64,000 nucleotides of DNA from Alteromonas sp. BL110. Its GTDB lineage: Bacteria; Pseudomonadota; Gammaproteobacteria; Enterobacterales; Alteromonadaceae. The position numbers and the translations under genes are program-made. The stretch lies in contig NZ_CP031967.1 in assembly GCF_003443615.1 (NCBI RefSeq), positions 3,348,001 through 3,412,000 on the forward strand. The letters run 5' to 3'. The notes beneath the pieces were generated by a model. The model was not told where the DNA came from, searched no databases, and saw nothing but the letters and a program-made list of their open reading frames with translations. Shown piece by piece: positions 47,983 to 59,859 of the stretch; the stretch's first letter is position 1; each line of letters starts with the position of its first letter.

Positions 47983-48930
47983 TTAGCCTAAATAAGGATG
48001 GTCTAAGCTCATAAGCGCTTCATCATTTTCCATCTGCTGTGCTAACCAGTGACAGAAAAGGGCGATGCGCTTTTTACGTGGTGAATTCTGAAGGTATACA
48101 AAATGAGATTTCCAACGAACCGGGTGAGGTATATTAAAAGGAACAACAAGCTGACCTGATTTAACATACTGACCGATCATTATGTCTGATGCCAGCATTA
48201 CACCTTGTCCAGTTAACGCTGCGCTCAATGCTAAGTCACTGGAAGAAATTTCCGTTTTTTTTAGGTTTTTATTAGCAATATCAATACTGCAATGCTCAAA
48301 ATAGCTTTCCCAATTAGCTCTATCTCCAAAAGCTAGGGAAAGTAATCTGGCATTTAGTAAATCATTAGGGGTATTTAACGTAATAGTTCGTTTATAGTCG
48401 GGTGAACACACCGGGACAATTCCGTTTTCACCAAATTTATGTACTTCTAAGCCAGCCTCCATAATTGAAGACGTCGATGTACTAAAACGAATTGCTATAT
48501 CTATCTTTCCATCATGTAAGCTTTCTATCTTATTTGAAGCAAAAGTATTGATATTGATGTCTGGATACTGGTTAAAGAATTTAAATAAATTTGGTAACAG
48601 CCACAAAGCACAAAACGCCTGTGTAGTACTCACCGTCAAACTACCTTCTAATGGCTCTTCTTGAACTTTGTTTAAACCGTTTATAATTTCACTAAAGCCA
48701 TTTCGACAAGCTTCAAAGAGTATTTGTCCTTGAGAAGTCAGTAACATCCTTCTTGCGCTACGCCTGAAAAGTTTAACCTGCAAATTCTGCTCTAATTGAC
48801 GCATCTGCTGACTAATTGCAGCTTGCGTAATGCATAGCTCATCAGCAGCCTTGCTGTAACTTTCATGCCTAGCGGCCACTTCAAAGCAGTGCAAATTATT
48901 TAACCACTTTAGTCTTCTATCCATAGTCAT
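47983..48930 (-). CDS. LysR-family transcriptional regulator, GcvA-like
   Basis: The protein has 315 residues. The N-terminal winged helix-turn-helix is FEVAARHESYSKAADELCIT followed by QAAISQQMRQLEQNLQVKLFRR (residues about 15-58). The substrate-binding periplasmic-protein-like domain has EGSLTVSTTQAFCALWLLP and DIAIRFSTS. The LNNLHCFEVAARH opening is typical of the GcvA/AmpR side of the family. The inducer is unknown. It is divergent from the small gene at 49028, a usual LysR target position, but that link is inference. Confidence 0.92.
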   Translation of the reverse strand: MTMDRRLKWLNNLHCFEVAARHESYSKAADELCITQAAISQQMRQLEQNLQVKLFRRSARRMLLTSQGQILFEACRNGFSEIINGLNKVQEEPLEGSLTVSTTQAFCALWLLPNLFKFFNQYPDININTFASNKIESLHDGKIDIAIRFSTSTSSIMEAGLEVHKFGENGIVPVCSPDYKRTITLNTPNDLLNARLLSLAFGDRANWESYFEHCSIDIANKNLKKTEISSSDLALSAALTGQGVMLASDIMIGQYVKSGQLVVPFNIPHPVRWKSHFVYLQNSPRKKRIALFCHWLAQQMENDEALMSLDHPYLG

Positions 48931-49027
48931 AATATAAGTTCATCTAATATTAGAAATTAACTTTTATCGTTGGTCATGTAAAGCTCGATAATAGAAGATA
49001 GTTTTAAATACATTCAATAAGGCTTAT

Positions 49028-49273
49028 ATGAAAAAGTTCCCTGAAATCGAGAAAAGAGTAGAATTAGATTCGTTGCAGGTCGATAAAAACAAAGGTGTTG
49101 CTACTAGTGAAGAAAGCTTTGAAGTTATCGGCTCAAACGGGGAAGACCTAAAAAAGTCGTCACAAATAGCGTGTTTGGAACAAAGTAGTGACGTATTCAA
49201 GTTGAACAGTAAAAACTTACTATCGGTTATTGGGAATAAGCTCTGTTTATCGATGCTAAGCGCATTTAAGTAA
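49028..49273 (+). CDS. Small hypothetical protein divergent from the LysR gene
   Basis: 81 residues, mixed charge, no transmembrane segment or recognised motif. It starts MKKFPEIEKRVELDSLQVDK, and two Cys residues lie in the C-terminal half. An AAGG site is 7 bases upstream of the ATG. It shares the divergent intergenic region with the LysR gene, which may control it. There is no family match by eye. Confidence 0.5.
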   Translation: MKKFPEIEKRVELDSLQVDKNKGVATSEESFEVIGSNGEDLKKSSQIACLEQSSDVFKLNSKNLLSVIGNKLCLSMLSAFK

Positions 49274-49509
49274 TTTAATTCGCCGTCTAGCTGAGAAAGG
49301 GTTTTAGTAAGTCTATGGCGAATATTGCCTATTGGAATGTGTTCGCTATTTCATTATTGGACAATGGATTTTAAGACATTAGAATTGTGGTATTACGCAT
49401 AATTTCCGTAAATACCTAGCTAGTAATAGCAGTCATTGGTGCATGAAAGTGTTCACGCTATTTAGAACGAATTAAAAGGCAAGCGAATCATTCAGGGACG
49501 AAACTCACT

Positions 49510-49815
49510 ATGTTGAATAAACTGTTACTTATCTTAGTCGTTGCTTTTGGCGTAAAACTTTACTTCGAAAACAGCAGCCACCAATTCTCAGACACTCCGT
49601 CGGAACGAAATCAACTTCCCACTCAAGAGCTTCTTAAACAAGATTCTTTTACTAAACCTGACCGCGTTTCTTTTATGTGCGACGGGCGACAATATTGTAG
49701 TCAAATGGCGTCGTATGAAGAGGCAAAGTATTTTCTGAAAAATTGCCCCAATACGAAAATGGATGGTGATGACGATGGCATTCCATGTGAGAGTCAATTT
49801 CGAAGGTTTGACTAA
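49510..49815 (+). CDS. Exported excalibur-domain (calcium-binding) small protein
   Basis: 101 residues. A hydrophobic N-terminal segment (LLLILVVAFGVKLYF) acts as signal or anchor. The C-terminal excalibur domain has the pattern CDGRQYCSQMASYEEAKYF, then LKNCPNTKMDGDDDGIPCE. The DGDDDGIPCE calcium-loop-like motif and paired Cys residues are characteristic. The domain is common in extracytoplasmic proteins; its exact role here is unknown. Confidence 0.88.
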   Translation: MLNKLLLILVVAFGVKLYFENSSHQFSDTPSERNQLPTQELLKQDSFTKPDRVSFMCDGRQYCSQMASYEEAKYFLKNCPNTKMDGDDDGIPCESQFRRFD

Positions 49816-49844
49816 TCGCTGAGTGGCTGACAGTCGAATTAAAA

Positions 49845-49911
49845 GACCCTCGATAATTGGTCGATTCAATTATCGAGGGTCAGAGTACTTCTATCGAGGG
49901 TCAGAGTACTT
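49845..49911. repeat. Palindrome plus 19-bp direct repeats downstream of the his operon
   Basis: GACCCTCGATAATTG (49845-49859) and CAATTATCGAGGGTC (49867-49881) form a perfect 15-bp stem. On the minus strand it is followed by TTTTAATT, so it can terminate the his operon. ATCGAGGGTCAGAGTACTT then occurs twice in tandem (49872-49890 and 49893-49911). The GGGTCAGAGT core recalls the REP-like palindromes near the 5S array. Confidence 0.8.
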
Positions 49912-49934
49912 TAATATATTAGTGTGCGTGTTGC

Positions 49935-50548
49935 TTACTTATGACGCTTACGCAATACATTAAGCGCATCGTTTAGCGACATATCACTGGCCTGAAGCAG
50001 TACCGTTAGATGATACAACAAATCAGCGGCTTCGTTTTTAAGCTCTTCTTTGTCGTGCACAGTAGCTGCTAGTGCGGTTTCAACGCCTTCTTCACCTACC
50101 TTCTGAGCTATACGCTTAATGCCTTTGTTGTAAAGACTAGCTGTGTAGCTGCTCTTTGGATCGGCATTTTTACGGGCAGCTAAAACGCGCTCTAAGTCAG
50201 CTAGAAACGTAAAGGCTGGCGTACTGCCGTCAAACCAACAGCTTTCAACGCCTGTGTGGCAGGTTGGGCCGTTAGGGTTGGCTAGTACCAACAGTGAATC
50301 TTGGTCGCAATCGCAGGCTACGCTTACTAAATCTAGCGTGTTACCTGAGGTTTCACCCTTGGTCCAAAGACGCTGCTTCGAGCGGCTAAAAAAGGTCACT
50401 TTACCCGTTTCAAGAGTTTTTGCTAGCGCATCTCGGTCCATGTAGCCCTGCATTAATACTTTGCCCGACAGTGCGTCTTGCACTATGGCAGGTAGCAGGT
50501 TATCCATTTTGTCCCAAGCCAGTTTATTGCTGTTTTCATTAGTAATGA

Positions 50549-50552
<4 letters not shown>
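49935..50552 (-). CDS. hisIE: Bifunctional phosphoribosyl-AMP cyclohydrolase / phosphoribosyl-ATP pyrophosphatase
   Basis: The protein has 205 residues. The HisI half has [37 protein letters not shown] and CDCDQDSLL (zinc ligands). The HisE half has [30 protein letters not shown] and [17 protein letters not shown]. It carries out steps 2 and 3 of histidine synthesis. It is the last gene of the operon and overlaps hisF by 4 bases. Confidence 0.97.
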
Positions 50553-52708
<2,156 letters not shown>

Positions 52709-52709
<1 letters not shown>

Positions 52710-53779
52710 TACAGTGCTCCTTTACTGCTTGGTAGCGCGTCACCCTGGCGTGTAATAGCTTGACGAAGAGCGCGGCCAAAGACTTTGAACAAGCTTTCTA
52801 CTTGGTGGTGTGCGTTACCTTCGCTGGTGGATAGGTGAAGCGACAGTCCCATGCTTTGTGCAATCGAGTAGAAAAAGTGCGGTACCATTTCTGTAGCCAT
52901 TTCGCCTACTTGGTCGCGACTAAATTCAGCGTCGAATTTAAGGTGCGGTCGATTTGAAATGTCCATAATACATTCAGCTCGGCACTCATCCATTGGCAAT
53001 GCAAAGCCAAAGCGTCCAATTCCACGTTTGTCGCCCAAAGCCTTTTTAAGGGCTTCGCCGAGTGCAAGCGCTGTATCTTCGATACTATGGTGATCGTCAA
53101 TGTGCAAGTCGCCGTTGGTCGTAAGAGTTAGCTCAAAACCACCGTGGGTAGCAATTTGGTCAAGCATGTGGTCAAAAAAGCCCATGCCAGTTTGAATCGT
53201 CGACTTCGCCTGTGAGTCAAGATCAACACGCACTCGAATATCGGTTTCAGAGGTGGTACGTACTACCTCTGCAATACGCGATGATGCCAATAAGCTTTTC
53301 TGAATATCGTTCCAGTTTAAGCTCTCGCGGTTATATTGGAAGCTGCGAATACCCATATTTTCGGCAAGCTGAACGTCAGTAATTCTGTCACCGATCACAA
53401 ATGAACGAGTGAAGTCGACTTTACCTTTCTGCAAATATTCCTGGACCAAACCAAGCTTTGGCTTGCGGCACGTACAGTTGTCAGCATCAAAATGTGGGCA
53501 AATAAGCACATCGTCAAACACTACGCCTTGGCTTTCGAAAATGGCCATCATGGCTTTGTGTGGCTTGTTGAAGTCTTCTTGAGGGAAGCTGTCTGTGCCC
53601 AATCCGTCTTGATTACTTACCATAACGAGTTTAAATCCGGCCGCTTTAAGCTTAAGCAATACGGGAATTACGTTTGGCTCGAAAACTAATTTTTCTAGGC
53701 TATCTAATTGCTTATCAATCGGCGGCTCTTCAACAAGTGTACCGTCGCGGTCGATAAATAAAATGGCTTGCTGACTCAT
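52709..53779 (-). CDS. hisB: Bifunctional histidinol-phosphatase / IGP dehydratase HisB
   Basis: 356 residues. The N-terminal HAD phosphatase has [27 protein letters not shown], a zinc loop [15 protein letters not shown], and [14 protein letters not shown]. The C-terminal IGP dehydratase has [30 protein letters not shown] and [13 protein letters not shown] metal motifs. It carries out steps 6 and 8 of the pathway; the fusion is normal for gammaproteobacteria. Confidence 0.97.
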
Positions 53780-54855
53780 GCCGCATCCTCACTATTTTTA
53801 AATTCGTTAATCAACTGCATTAAACGCTGATTTTGTTCTTCGGTGCCGATGCTCACGCGTAAACAGTTTTGTAAGTTAAGCTGTTTTGATTGGTCGCGAA
53901 TTAGCATGCCTTGGCTTACCAAGTATTGCATTAGGGCTGGCGCTTTTGCGTAGCGGAATAAGATAAAGTTTGCTCGCCTGTCGCCCACTAATTCAAAGCC
54001 TTCAATTGCTTTTAAGGCTTCAGCTAATGCTTCTTTTTCACGGTTGAGTGTTGCAACTTGCAGCTCAAGTAACGTTAATGACTCTGCCGACAGTGCTTTT
54101 GCAGCAATTTGTGCAACCGGTTCTGGAATAGGGTAGGGTGCAATTACTTTTAACAGTGCCTGAATGACTGGAGCTTGAGCAAGGGTAAAACCACAGCGAA
54201 GTCCTGCCAGCGCAAACGCTTTCGACAGCGTACGAAGTACAACTAGGTTCGGGTAGTTGTTTATTTCATTTGCCCACGTATTGTCAGCATCAAACTCAAT
54301 ATATGCTTCATCTACCACCACTAAAGCCTTATCAGCAAAGTGATTAAGTACGGTTTTTATGTCTTCGCGCGCAACCGGTGTACCGGTTGGATTGTTCGGT
54401 GCGCAGATAAAAATCACGTTCACGTCTTCTTCAGCGCAAACGGCATTTACATTCAAGCTGAAATCATCGTTTAAAGGTACTTTTTTAATGCCCACATCGC
54501 AGGTTTCAGCGCTGATGGCATACATACCGTAGGTAGGCGGGCAAATCAGAATTTTGTCTTTACCCGGCGTACAGAAGGTACGAATAAGCAGTTCAATACC
54601 TTCGTCGGCACCACGAGTCACAATAAGCTGTGATTTATCTAGCTCTGCATAGTTTGCGTAACCGCTTACTACTGCTTCAGGCTGACAAGACGGATACCGG
54701 TTAAAGTTACTGCTATCTACGCAGTATTCGTTAGCATAAGGTGATTCGTTGGCATTAAGCCAATCTTGACCACCGGAAAACAAACGACGTGCCGACTCGT
54801 AAGGCTTTAACGGCACTAAGTTTTCGTTAATCAAGTTATCGATAAGTGCCGACAT
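53776..54855 (-). CDS. hisC: Histidinol-phosphate aminotransferase HisC
   Basis: 359-residue PLP enzyme of fold type I. Motifs [46 protein letters not shown] and the PLP Lys in [16 protein letters not shown] are present. It transfers an amino group from glutamate to imidazole acetol phosphate. It overlaps hisB by 4 bases and hisD by 1. Confidence 0.97.
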   Translation of the reverse strand: MSALIDNLINENLVPLKPYESARRLFSGGQDWLNANESPYANEYCVDSSNFNRYPSCQPEAVVSGYANYAELDKSQLIVTRGADEGIELLIRTFCTPGKDKILICPPTYGMYAISAETCDVGIKKVPLNDDFSLNVNAVCAEEDVNVIFICAPNNPTGTPVAREDIKTVLNHFADKALVVVDEAYIEFDADNTWANEINNYPNLVVLRTLSKAFALAGLRCGFTLAQAPVIQALLKVIAPYPIPEPVAQIAAKALSAESLTLLELQVATLNREKEALAEALKAIEGFELVGDRRANFILFRYAKAPALMQYLVSQGMLIRDQSKQLNLQNCLRVSIGTEEQNQRLMQLINEFKNSEDAA

Positions 54856-56159
54856 CAGGCGTCTCCTTGCTGAAGGGCCTGCATACGAAGTGCAACGGCC
54901 TGCTCGTGCGCATCTAACCCTTCTGCTGCGGCTAGTGCCATAATCGCTGGACCTAAATTGCGCATGCCGTCTTTACTTAGTTCTTGAATCGTGTAGCGGC
55001 GCATAAAGTCCAAAAGACCAAGACTAGAGTAATTCTTAGCATAGCCGTATGTGGGCAGCACGTGGTTAGTACCGGACGCATAGTCCCCAGCTGACTCTGG
55101 TGACCAAGGGCCTAAGAAAATCGAGCCAGCGTATTTAATTTTTGGTAAATAATCACGGGCGTTTTCTATTTGCACAATTAAGTGTTCAGCCGCGTAGGCG
55201 TTACTGGCTTCGATAGCTTGTTCAATTGAATCAGCCAAAATATAGCGTGCATTTTCCATCGCGGGGCGTGCAATCTCAGCGCGAGACAGCGTAGCTAATT
55301 GACGCTCAACCGCGGCTTTTGCTTCTTCAATGAGCGTCGTACTGTTCGATACTAAAATGGCTTGTGAATCAGGGCCGTGCTCGGCTTGAGAAAGTAAGTC
55401 TGCCGCTACAAACTCAGGGTTTGCGAATTCATCGGCTAGAACCAATACCTCTGACGGGCCCGCCGGCATATCGATAGCTGCACCATCTGCACGTTGGCTA
55501 ACTTGCTGTTTAGCTTCGGTCACAAAGCTATTGCCTGGGCCGAAAATTTTATCAACCTGCGGAATAGTTTCAGTACCTAATGCCATGGCTGCAACCGCTT
55601 GTGCTCCGCCACATAAGAAGATCTTATCAATGCCACATTTTCTTGCTGCATAAGCAATTTCAGGCGCGATAAGCTGTTCTTTGTTTGGCGGTGTGCAAAG
55701 CAATTTATTTTCACAACCTGCTACTAGCGCTGGTACGCCGAGCATTAGCACAGTTGAGGGAAGCGGTGCGCTACCTCCTGGGATATAAAGACCAACCGCG
55801 TCAAGAGACGTAAAGCGAAGCTCGCATTTAACCCCAGGTGTGGTGGTGAGTGCAATATCACTAGGAACTTGCGCTTCGTGGAAGGCTTTAATGTTGTTAA
55901 ACGCCGTGTCGATAGCGCTTGCTACTTCTGGCGTTACTTTAGCCGCAAGGGCGTCGATATTTTCTTGCGAGAGCACAAGGTTAGTTAGGTCGGGGCAATC
56001 GAACTTGCGAGTATAGTCGAGTACTGCCGCATCACCTTCCGCTTCAACGCGGGCGATAATGTCGCCCACGGTTTGCTTTAACTGTTGGCTATTGGCCATA
56101 GCCGGGCGGGCTAGCGCCTGTTTTTTCTCATTTGCCGAGAGAGATGACCAAGTAATCAT
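54855..56159 (-). CDS. hisD: Histidinol dehydrogenase HisD
   Basis: 434 residues, same as E. coli. Zinc and catalytic motifs: VGLYIPGGSAPLPSTVLM, GGAQAVAAMALGTETIP, DKIFGPGNSFVTEAK, DMPAGPSEVLVLAD, LLSQAEHGPDSQAIL and the C-terminal GTNHVLPTYGYA (with zinc-binding His). It oxidises histidinol to histidine in two NAD-dependent steps. The gap to hisG is 13 bases. Confidence 0.97.
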   Translation of the reverse strand: MITWSSLSANEKKQALARPAMANSQQLKQTVGDIIARVEAEGDAAVLDYTRKFDCPDLTNLVLSQENIDALAAKVTPEVASAIDTAFNNIKAFHEAQVPSDIALTTTPGVKCELRFTSLDAVGLYIPGGSAPLPSTVLMLGVPALVAGCENKLLCTPPNKEQLIAPEIAYAARKCGIDKIFLCGGAQAVAAMALGTETIPQVDKIFGPGNSFVTEAKQQVSQRADGAAIDMPAGPSEVLVLADEFANPEFVAADLLSQAEHGPDSQAILVSNSTTLIEEAKAAVERQLATLSRAEIARPAMENARYILADSIEQAIEASNAYAAEHLIVQIENARDYLPKIKYAGSIFLGPWSPESAGDYASGTNHVLPTYGYAKNYSSLGLLDFMRRYTIQELSKDGMRNLGPAIMALAAAEGLDAHEQAVALRMQALQQGDA

Positions 56160-56172
56160 AATCGTCTGCCTT

Positions 56173-57075
56173 TTAGCCCATCATTTTTTCGATTGGCATT
56201 ACAAGAATAGAGCTACAACCAAGGGCTTTAAGCTTTTCCATGGTTTCCCAGAATAAGGTTTCTGTAGAAACTACGTGGATAGCAACTTGCTCTTCATTTC
56301 CAGCAAGTGGAAGCACCGTTGGGTTTTCAGCACCTGGAAGTAAGCTTTTAACCTGCTCTAAATACGCTTTTGGCGCGTGTAGCATGATGTATTTACTTTC
56401 TTTGGCTAGCAATACACCGTCAACACGAGGCATTAGGCGATTAACCAATGTTACTTTCTCGTCACTCAGTTCGCCGTCGGTACGCTTAATAAGTACTGCC
56501 TTACTGCGGAAGATTACGTCTTTTTCCACGAGACCATTTGCTTCTAGCGTTGCACCTGTTGATACCAAGTCACAAATGGCGTCAGCGACACCAGCACGCG
56601 GAGCAACTTCCACTGAGCCCTGCAGCATTACAGCTTTGGCGTTAATGCCCTGGTCTTTGAAATAGCGTTCAAGAAGATAAGGGTAAGTAGTTGCTACTTT
56701 TTTGCCTTCTAAAGACTTAATGCCGTCATAATCCATTTCATTGGGTACGGCAATTGATAGTCTGCAGCCGCCGTAGTCTAAACGACGTAATACTTCATAC
56801 TCGAACGGTTTACCTGCCGCTTTGCGTTCCAGCATTTTTTCTTCAAGCTCGTTTTCACCAATGAAGCCAAGGTCACAAACGCCGTCCATAACAAGGCCTG
56901 GAATATCGTCGTCACGTACGCGAAGTAAATCGATTGGCTCGTTCGTTGAGTGCGCAATCAGCAGGCGATCACGAATGTTCAATTTAATGCCGATAGCTTT
57001 AAGAAGCGCGATGCTATCATCACTTAAGCGACCTGATTTTTGTACGGCAATTCGAAGTCTGTTGCTGTTACTCAT
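56173..57075 (-). CDS. hisG: ATP phosphoribosyltransferase HisG (long form)
   Basis: The 300-residue long form is hexameric and carries its own histidine-binding C-terminal domain, unlike the HisZ-dependent short form. Motifs include [34 protein letters not shown] and the PRPP loop [19 protein letters not shown]. It makes the first and feedback-inhibited step of histidine synthesis. It heads the operon, after a leader peptide and attenuator. Confidence 0.97.
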   Translation of the reverse strand: MSNSNRLRIAVQKSGRLSDDSIALLKAIGIKLNIRDRLLIAHSTNEPIDLLRVRDDDIPGLVMDGVCDLGFIGENELEEKMLERKAAGKPFEYEVLRRLDYGGCRLSIAVPNEMDYDGIKSLEGKKVATTYPYLLERYFKDQGINAKAVMLQGSVEVAPRAGVADAICDLVSTGATLEANGLVEKDVIFRSKAVLIKRTDGELSDEKVTLVNRLMPRVDGVLLAKESKYIMLHAPKAYLEQVKSLLPGAENPTVLPLAGNEEQVAIHVVSTETLFWETMEKLKALGCSSILVMPIEKMMG

Positions 57076-57125
57076 TGAAACGTTCCTTACACGTTGTATT
57101 TTAACTTTTGATTGCGCCTAAAACG

Positions 57126-57154
57126 AAAAACCCCCGGAAGTTTCCTTCCGAGGG
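57126..57154 (-). terminator. his operon attenuator (leader terminator)
   Basis: On the minus strand CCCTCGGAAG-GAAA-CTTCCGGGGG followed by TTTTT lies 51 bases before hisG. GGAAGG-type segments near 57178-57203 (GGAAGGAAAT and its counterpart CTTCC) can form a competing stem, as in transcription attenuation controlled by hisL. Confidence 0.85.
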
Positions 57155-57218
57155 TCGAGAATTTTTCTATCTGCGCCGTTGGAAGGAAATATAGACCTTC
57201 CAGCACGAACCTGAAAGG

Positions 57219-57263
57219 TTATGCTTTGTGATGGTGGTGATGTTTCGCTGCGCAGTTAATCAT
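57219..57263 (-). CDS. hisL: his operon leader peptide
   Basis: The 14-codon minus-strand frame encodes MINCAAKHHHHHKA, with five consecutive His codons, followed by TAA. The stop lies about 65 bases before the attenuator stem. Ribosome stalling at the His codons when charged tRNA-His is scarce would favour the antiterminator. Classic enterobacterial hisL has seven His; five is functional in principle. Confidence 0.88.
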   Translation of the reverse strand: MINCAAKHHHHHKA

Positions 57264-57472
57264 TTTGGTGAATCTAATTCCTAATTTCGAACGGCTGAAA
57301 CATTAGCGGTTTGAGCATCGATTTGCAAGGCAAAAGTGAACTCTTTTGATACATTAACTCTAAATTAATATACATATAATAAAACAATTCGTTATGAACG
57401 AGTTGTGAACCATAATTTTAAGCGCCACTTTGCCGATAAATTATATAACACGTACACGTTTTAGGAGGGCGT

Positions 57473-57712
57473 ATGAGCAACGATTTACTGTTTCCCATTT
57501 TGCCTCGCAATACTAAAGTGCCGGTGGAACCCGATGAGCGGGTGAAGAAAGTGCAGAAAACGAAGAAATCTGAGCATCTTAGTGAGGGGGAGCGAGATAA
57601 CTATCAAGATGTTAAGCGTACTGAAGTGATTGATGCGTCAGCCGAGAGCACAAAAGACAAAGAACGAGACAACAGCAGCGGCGGGCTCAAGCACATTGAT
57701 ATTGATGTCTAA
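57473..57712 (+). CDS. Small hydrophilic hypothetical protein next to parA
   Basis: 79 residues, highly charged and probably disordered, opening MSNDLLFPILPRNTKVPVEP and rich in Lys, Glu, Asp and Ser. A near-perfect AGGAGGG site lies just before the ATG, which argues for real translation. It converges with the ParA-like gene and ends 15 bases from it. No family was recognised; the short aliphatic N-terminus (LLFPILP) could be a docking motif. Confidence 0.7.
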   Translation: MSNDLLFPILPRNTKVPVEPDERVKKVQKTKKSEHLSEGERDNYQDVKRTEVIDASAESTKDKERDNSSGGLKHIDIDV

Positions 57713-57727
57713 GGTACCCTGTTAGTA

Positions 57728-58501
57728 TCAAGTTTCATCTGCAGTTAGCGCTTCAAATAACGCTTCTATTTGCCCGGTGACTTTGTGCTTTGGTAGATAG
57801 AAGGGCAGCGGCACACGCCTAGAATGAGACTCTTTCACCTTCACTGTAGCACTTATATAGCTTTCTAACACTGGCAACCCTTGTTGCTTGAGCGATTGTA
57901 CTAGTTCTGTAGGCAGTTTTGCCTGACTATTAAATTGATTGACTACAATGCCCAATAGCTTAAGTTCTGGGTTATGGTCCTCTTTAAGTTCTGTTGCATT
58001 GTCAAGTAAGTGATCGATAGCTTGTGCCGAAAAGTCATCACAATCAAAAGGTACACAAAAGCCATCTGCAGCAATAAGTGCCGCTTTGGAATAAAAGTTA
58101 AAATTAGGAGGCGTATCGATAAAAATGTTTTCGAATTCGCCCTTTAGCTCTTTCAATGCATCTCTGAGTTTGAAAATTTTGTACCGAGATTCGAGTTCTC
58201 GCTCGACGTCACTTAAGGCTGGTGAGGACGGCATGACGAAGAGGTTTTCAAAAGGCGTGGGGTGAACGAACGCATTAGGTTTTTTTGCGGTTCTAAATAT
58301 TCCCACCACTTGTTTGAACATATCGGACACGGTAAGGCTTTTCTCGGTGGCGTCAAACCCCGCGTAATGAGTACTGTTTCCTTGGGCGTCTAAGTCTACT
58401 AATAAGGTTTTGTAACCCAGTTTAGCGCTTTGCGCCGCTAAATTAGTGCTAACAGTTGATTTACCTACGCCACCTTTTTGATTAAACACCACGGTTATCA
58501 T
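57728..58501 (-). CDS. Orphan ParA-family ATPase
   Basis: 257 residues. The deviant Walker A FNQKGGVGKSTVSTNLA, the switch I-like LLVDLDAQGNSTHYAGF, and the IFIDTPPNFNFYSKAAL Walker B are typical of ParA/Soj. The C-terminal half has basic residues for DNA binding (SATVKVKESHSRRVPLPFY). No parB or parS was seen adjacent, so it is unlikely to be the chromosome-partition ParA. It probably positions another cargo; the cargo is unknown. Confidence 0.9.
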   Translation of the reverse strand: MITVVFNQKGGVGKSTVSTNLAAQSAKLGYKTLLVDLDAQGNSTHYAGFDATEKSLTVSDMFKQVVGIFRTAKKPNAFVHPTPFENLFVMPSSPALSDVERELESRYKIFKLRDALKELKGEFENIFIDTPPNFNFYSKAALIAADGFCVPFDCDDFSAQAIDHLLDNATELKEDHNPELKLLGIVVNQFNSQAKLPTELVQSLKQQGLPVLESYISATVKVKESHSRRVPLPFYLPKHKVTGQIEALFEALTADET

Positions 58502-58831
58502 AAGAAATCCCTTTATTTGAAGTGATTAAAATATGCCCAATTAATGGTGTTTATGCAAAACATTGTTTGAGGTTTAATGCCAACCACACTCGGCAGGTTC
58601 AAAGCAAAAAGTGCTAGCGGGTGATGATTTGAATAGTGTTGAAACAGTGGGCGTGGCCACACCAGCACTTGTTGCTATTAATATAACTATTTTTATCTAG
58701 AGTTATGGTGCCAATTAAACGCAATTAAGCAGTAATTGCACCTCCCATAGAGGTAGGAGAAAGAGGGCAGGGAAAAAAGCAAAGTGTATTTAATAATATG
58801 TTTACTCTTTTTACCCTGCTGTTATTAGGAA
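58502..58831. other. Intergenic region between parA-like and PEP-CTERM genes
   Basis: 330 bases with no convincing gene. GGGCGTGGCCACACC-type sequence (about 58650) is mildly palindromic. No terminator with a clear T tract was found for the PEP-CTERM gene. Confidence 0.35.
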
Positions 58832-59821
58832 TTAACGGTTAAACCTACAGTGCTTGTTAAATCTTCTCGCACTGAGCAAGCCCACGGCGAGAAGAAAGAG
58901 TGCAAACGTAGAGGGGGCATTGACTTCAGTTGAAGATGAGGTGGTAGCAAACGAACTTGCAAGTATGATCTCTCCGTTAACAATGGGGTTATTAGTTAAA
59001 CTGAGCACTGGCCCGTTAAGCGGAGTGCCTGTGGGGAAGAGTGCATCGTAGAGTGCGTTTAACGAGAAATCCTCAAATGATACTCTAACCGCATTTCTAG
59101 ACTCGGTACATGTAGAGTCAGAGCAAGTTCTCTCAACTTCATTAACGAATATACCCAAGCCGAAGTCGGCAATATTCAAACCAGCAAATAAAGACTGATT
59201 TTCAAGTGCCGTAGCCTTTACGCTGTTTCCCCAGAGACCTACCTCCAGATCCACAATGTCCGACGAACCCGCACTAGATAGGCTTGCGTTCGAACCGGAT
59301 GTGGCGCTTCCTTCAATTCGCGACCAAGTTGAAAGTACGTCAGCACTAAGCGTTAGAAAGCCACTTACTCCAAGTAAGTCTGAAAATAAGTTGAGACTAA
59401 GATCGTTAACGGTTCCCCGGCCGGACGTAAAAAAGTTTGCGAGAACAAAACTCGTTAAAGAGGACTGAGATTCGCCTTCAATAATGGCTGTAGAGGCCGA
59501 TGCATCAAACTGCGTTACGTCAATAGGGGTACCGAAAGAGCCTGAAGAATTAGCACTTCCACCCGCAACGGTTCGAGTTTGTAAATAATTTTCAGGTGCA
59601 TTTCCACTAGTGTGAGCTAATTTGATAGTGGAACTAGCAATTGCTGTGACTACATTTCCTACATTGCTAGTAATGGAAAGGTCGACATGGACTGCATTCC
59701 CATAACTGCTGCTGATTATTGCTGCGTTTGATGAAAAACTAATTGTTGCCAAAGCGAACAATGCGCTCGACAATATTGTTCTTGCTACTGCTCTTATCGC
59801 TTTTTTGTGTCGTGGTTGCAT
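58832..59821 (-). CDS. PEP-CTERM-like exported protein with atypical sorting motif
   Basis: 329 residues with an N-terminal signal (ILSSALFALATISFSSNA). The C-terminus is VNAPSTFALFLLAVGLLSARRF, the hydrophobic helix and basic tail of a PEP-CTERM signal but with NAPST where PEPST is usual. The body is Ser/Ala/Asn-rich, with one Cys pair (RTCSDSTCTE), and low in other Cys. It is not similar by eye to the pair at 11-13 kb. Exosortase processing is inferred. An inverted repeat lies just before the start codon. Confidence 0.7.
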   Translation of the reverse strand: MQPRHKKAIRAVARTILSSALFALATISFSSNAAIISSSYGNAVHVDLSITSNVGNVVTAIASSTIKLAHTSGNAPENYLQTRTVAGGSANSSGSFGTPIDVTQFDASASTAIIEGESQSSLTSFVLANFFTSGRGTVNDLSLNLFSDLLGVSGFLTLSADVLSTWSRIEGSATSGSNASLSSAGSSDIVDLEVGLWGNSVKATALENQSLFAGLNIADFGLGIFVNEVERTCSDSTCTESRNAVRVSFEDFSLNALYDALFPTGTPLNGPVLSLTNNPIVNGEIILASSFATTSSSTEVNAPSTFALFLLAVGLLSARRFNKHCRFNR

Positions 59822-59840
59822 AATGAAACCCTCGTTTATG

Positions 59841-59859
59841 GCTTAGCGTATTGCTAAGC
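59841..59859. promoter_or_regulatory. Inverted repeat upstream of the third PEP-CTERM gene
   Basis: GCTTAGC-GTATT-GCTAAGC is a perfect 7-bp inverted repeat with a 5-base spacer, 20-38 bases before the ATG at 59821. It could be an operator or a leader mRNA hairpin. The remaining gap to 60127 shows no gene and no sigma-54 box. Confidence 0.55.
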
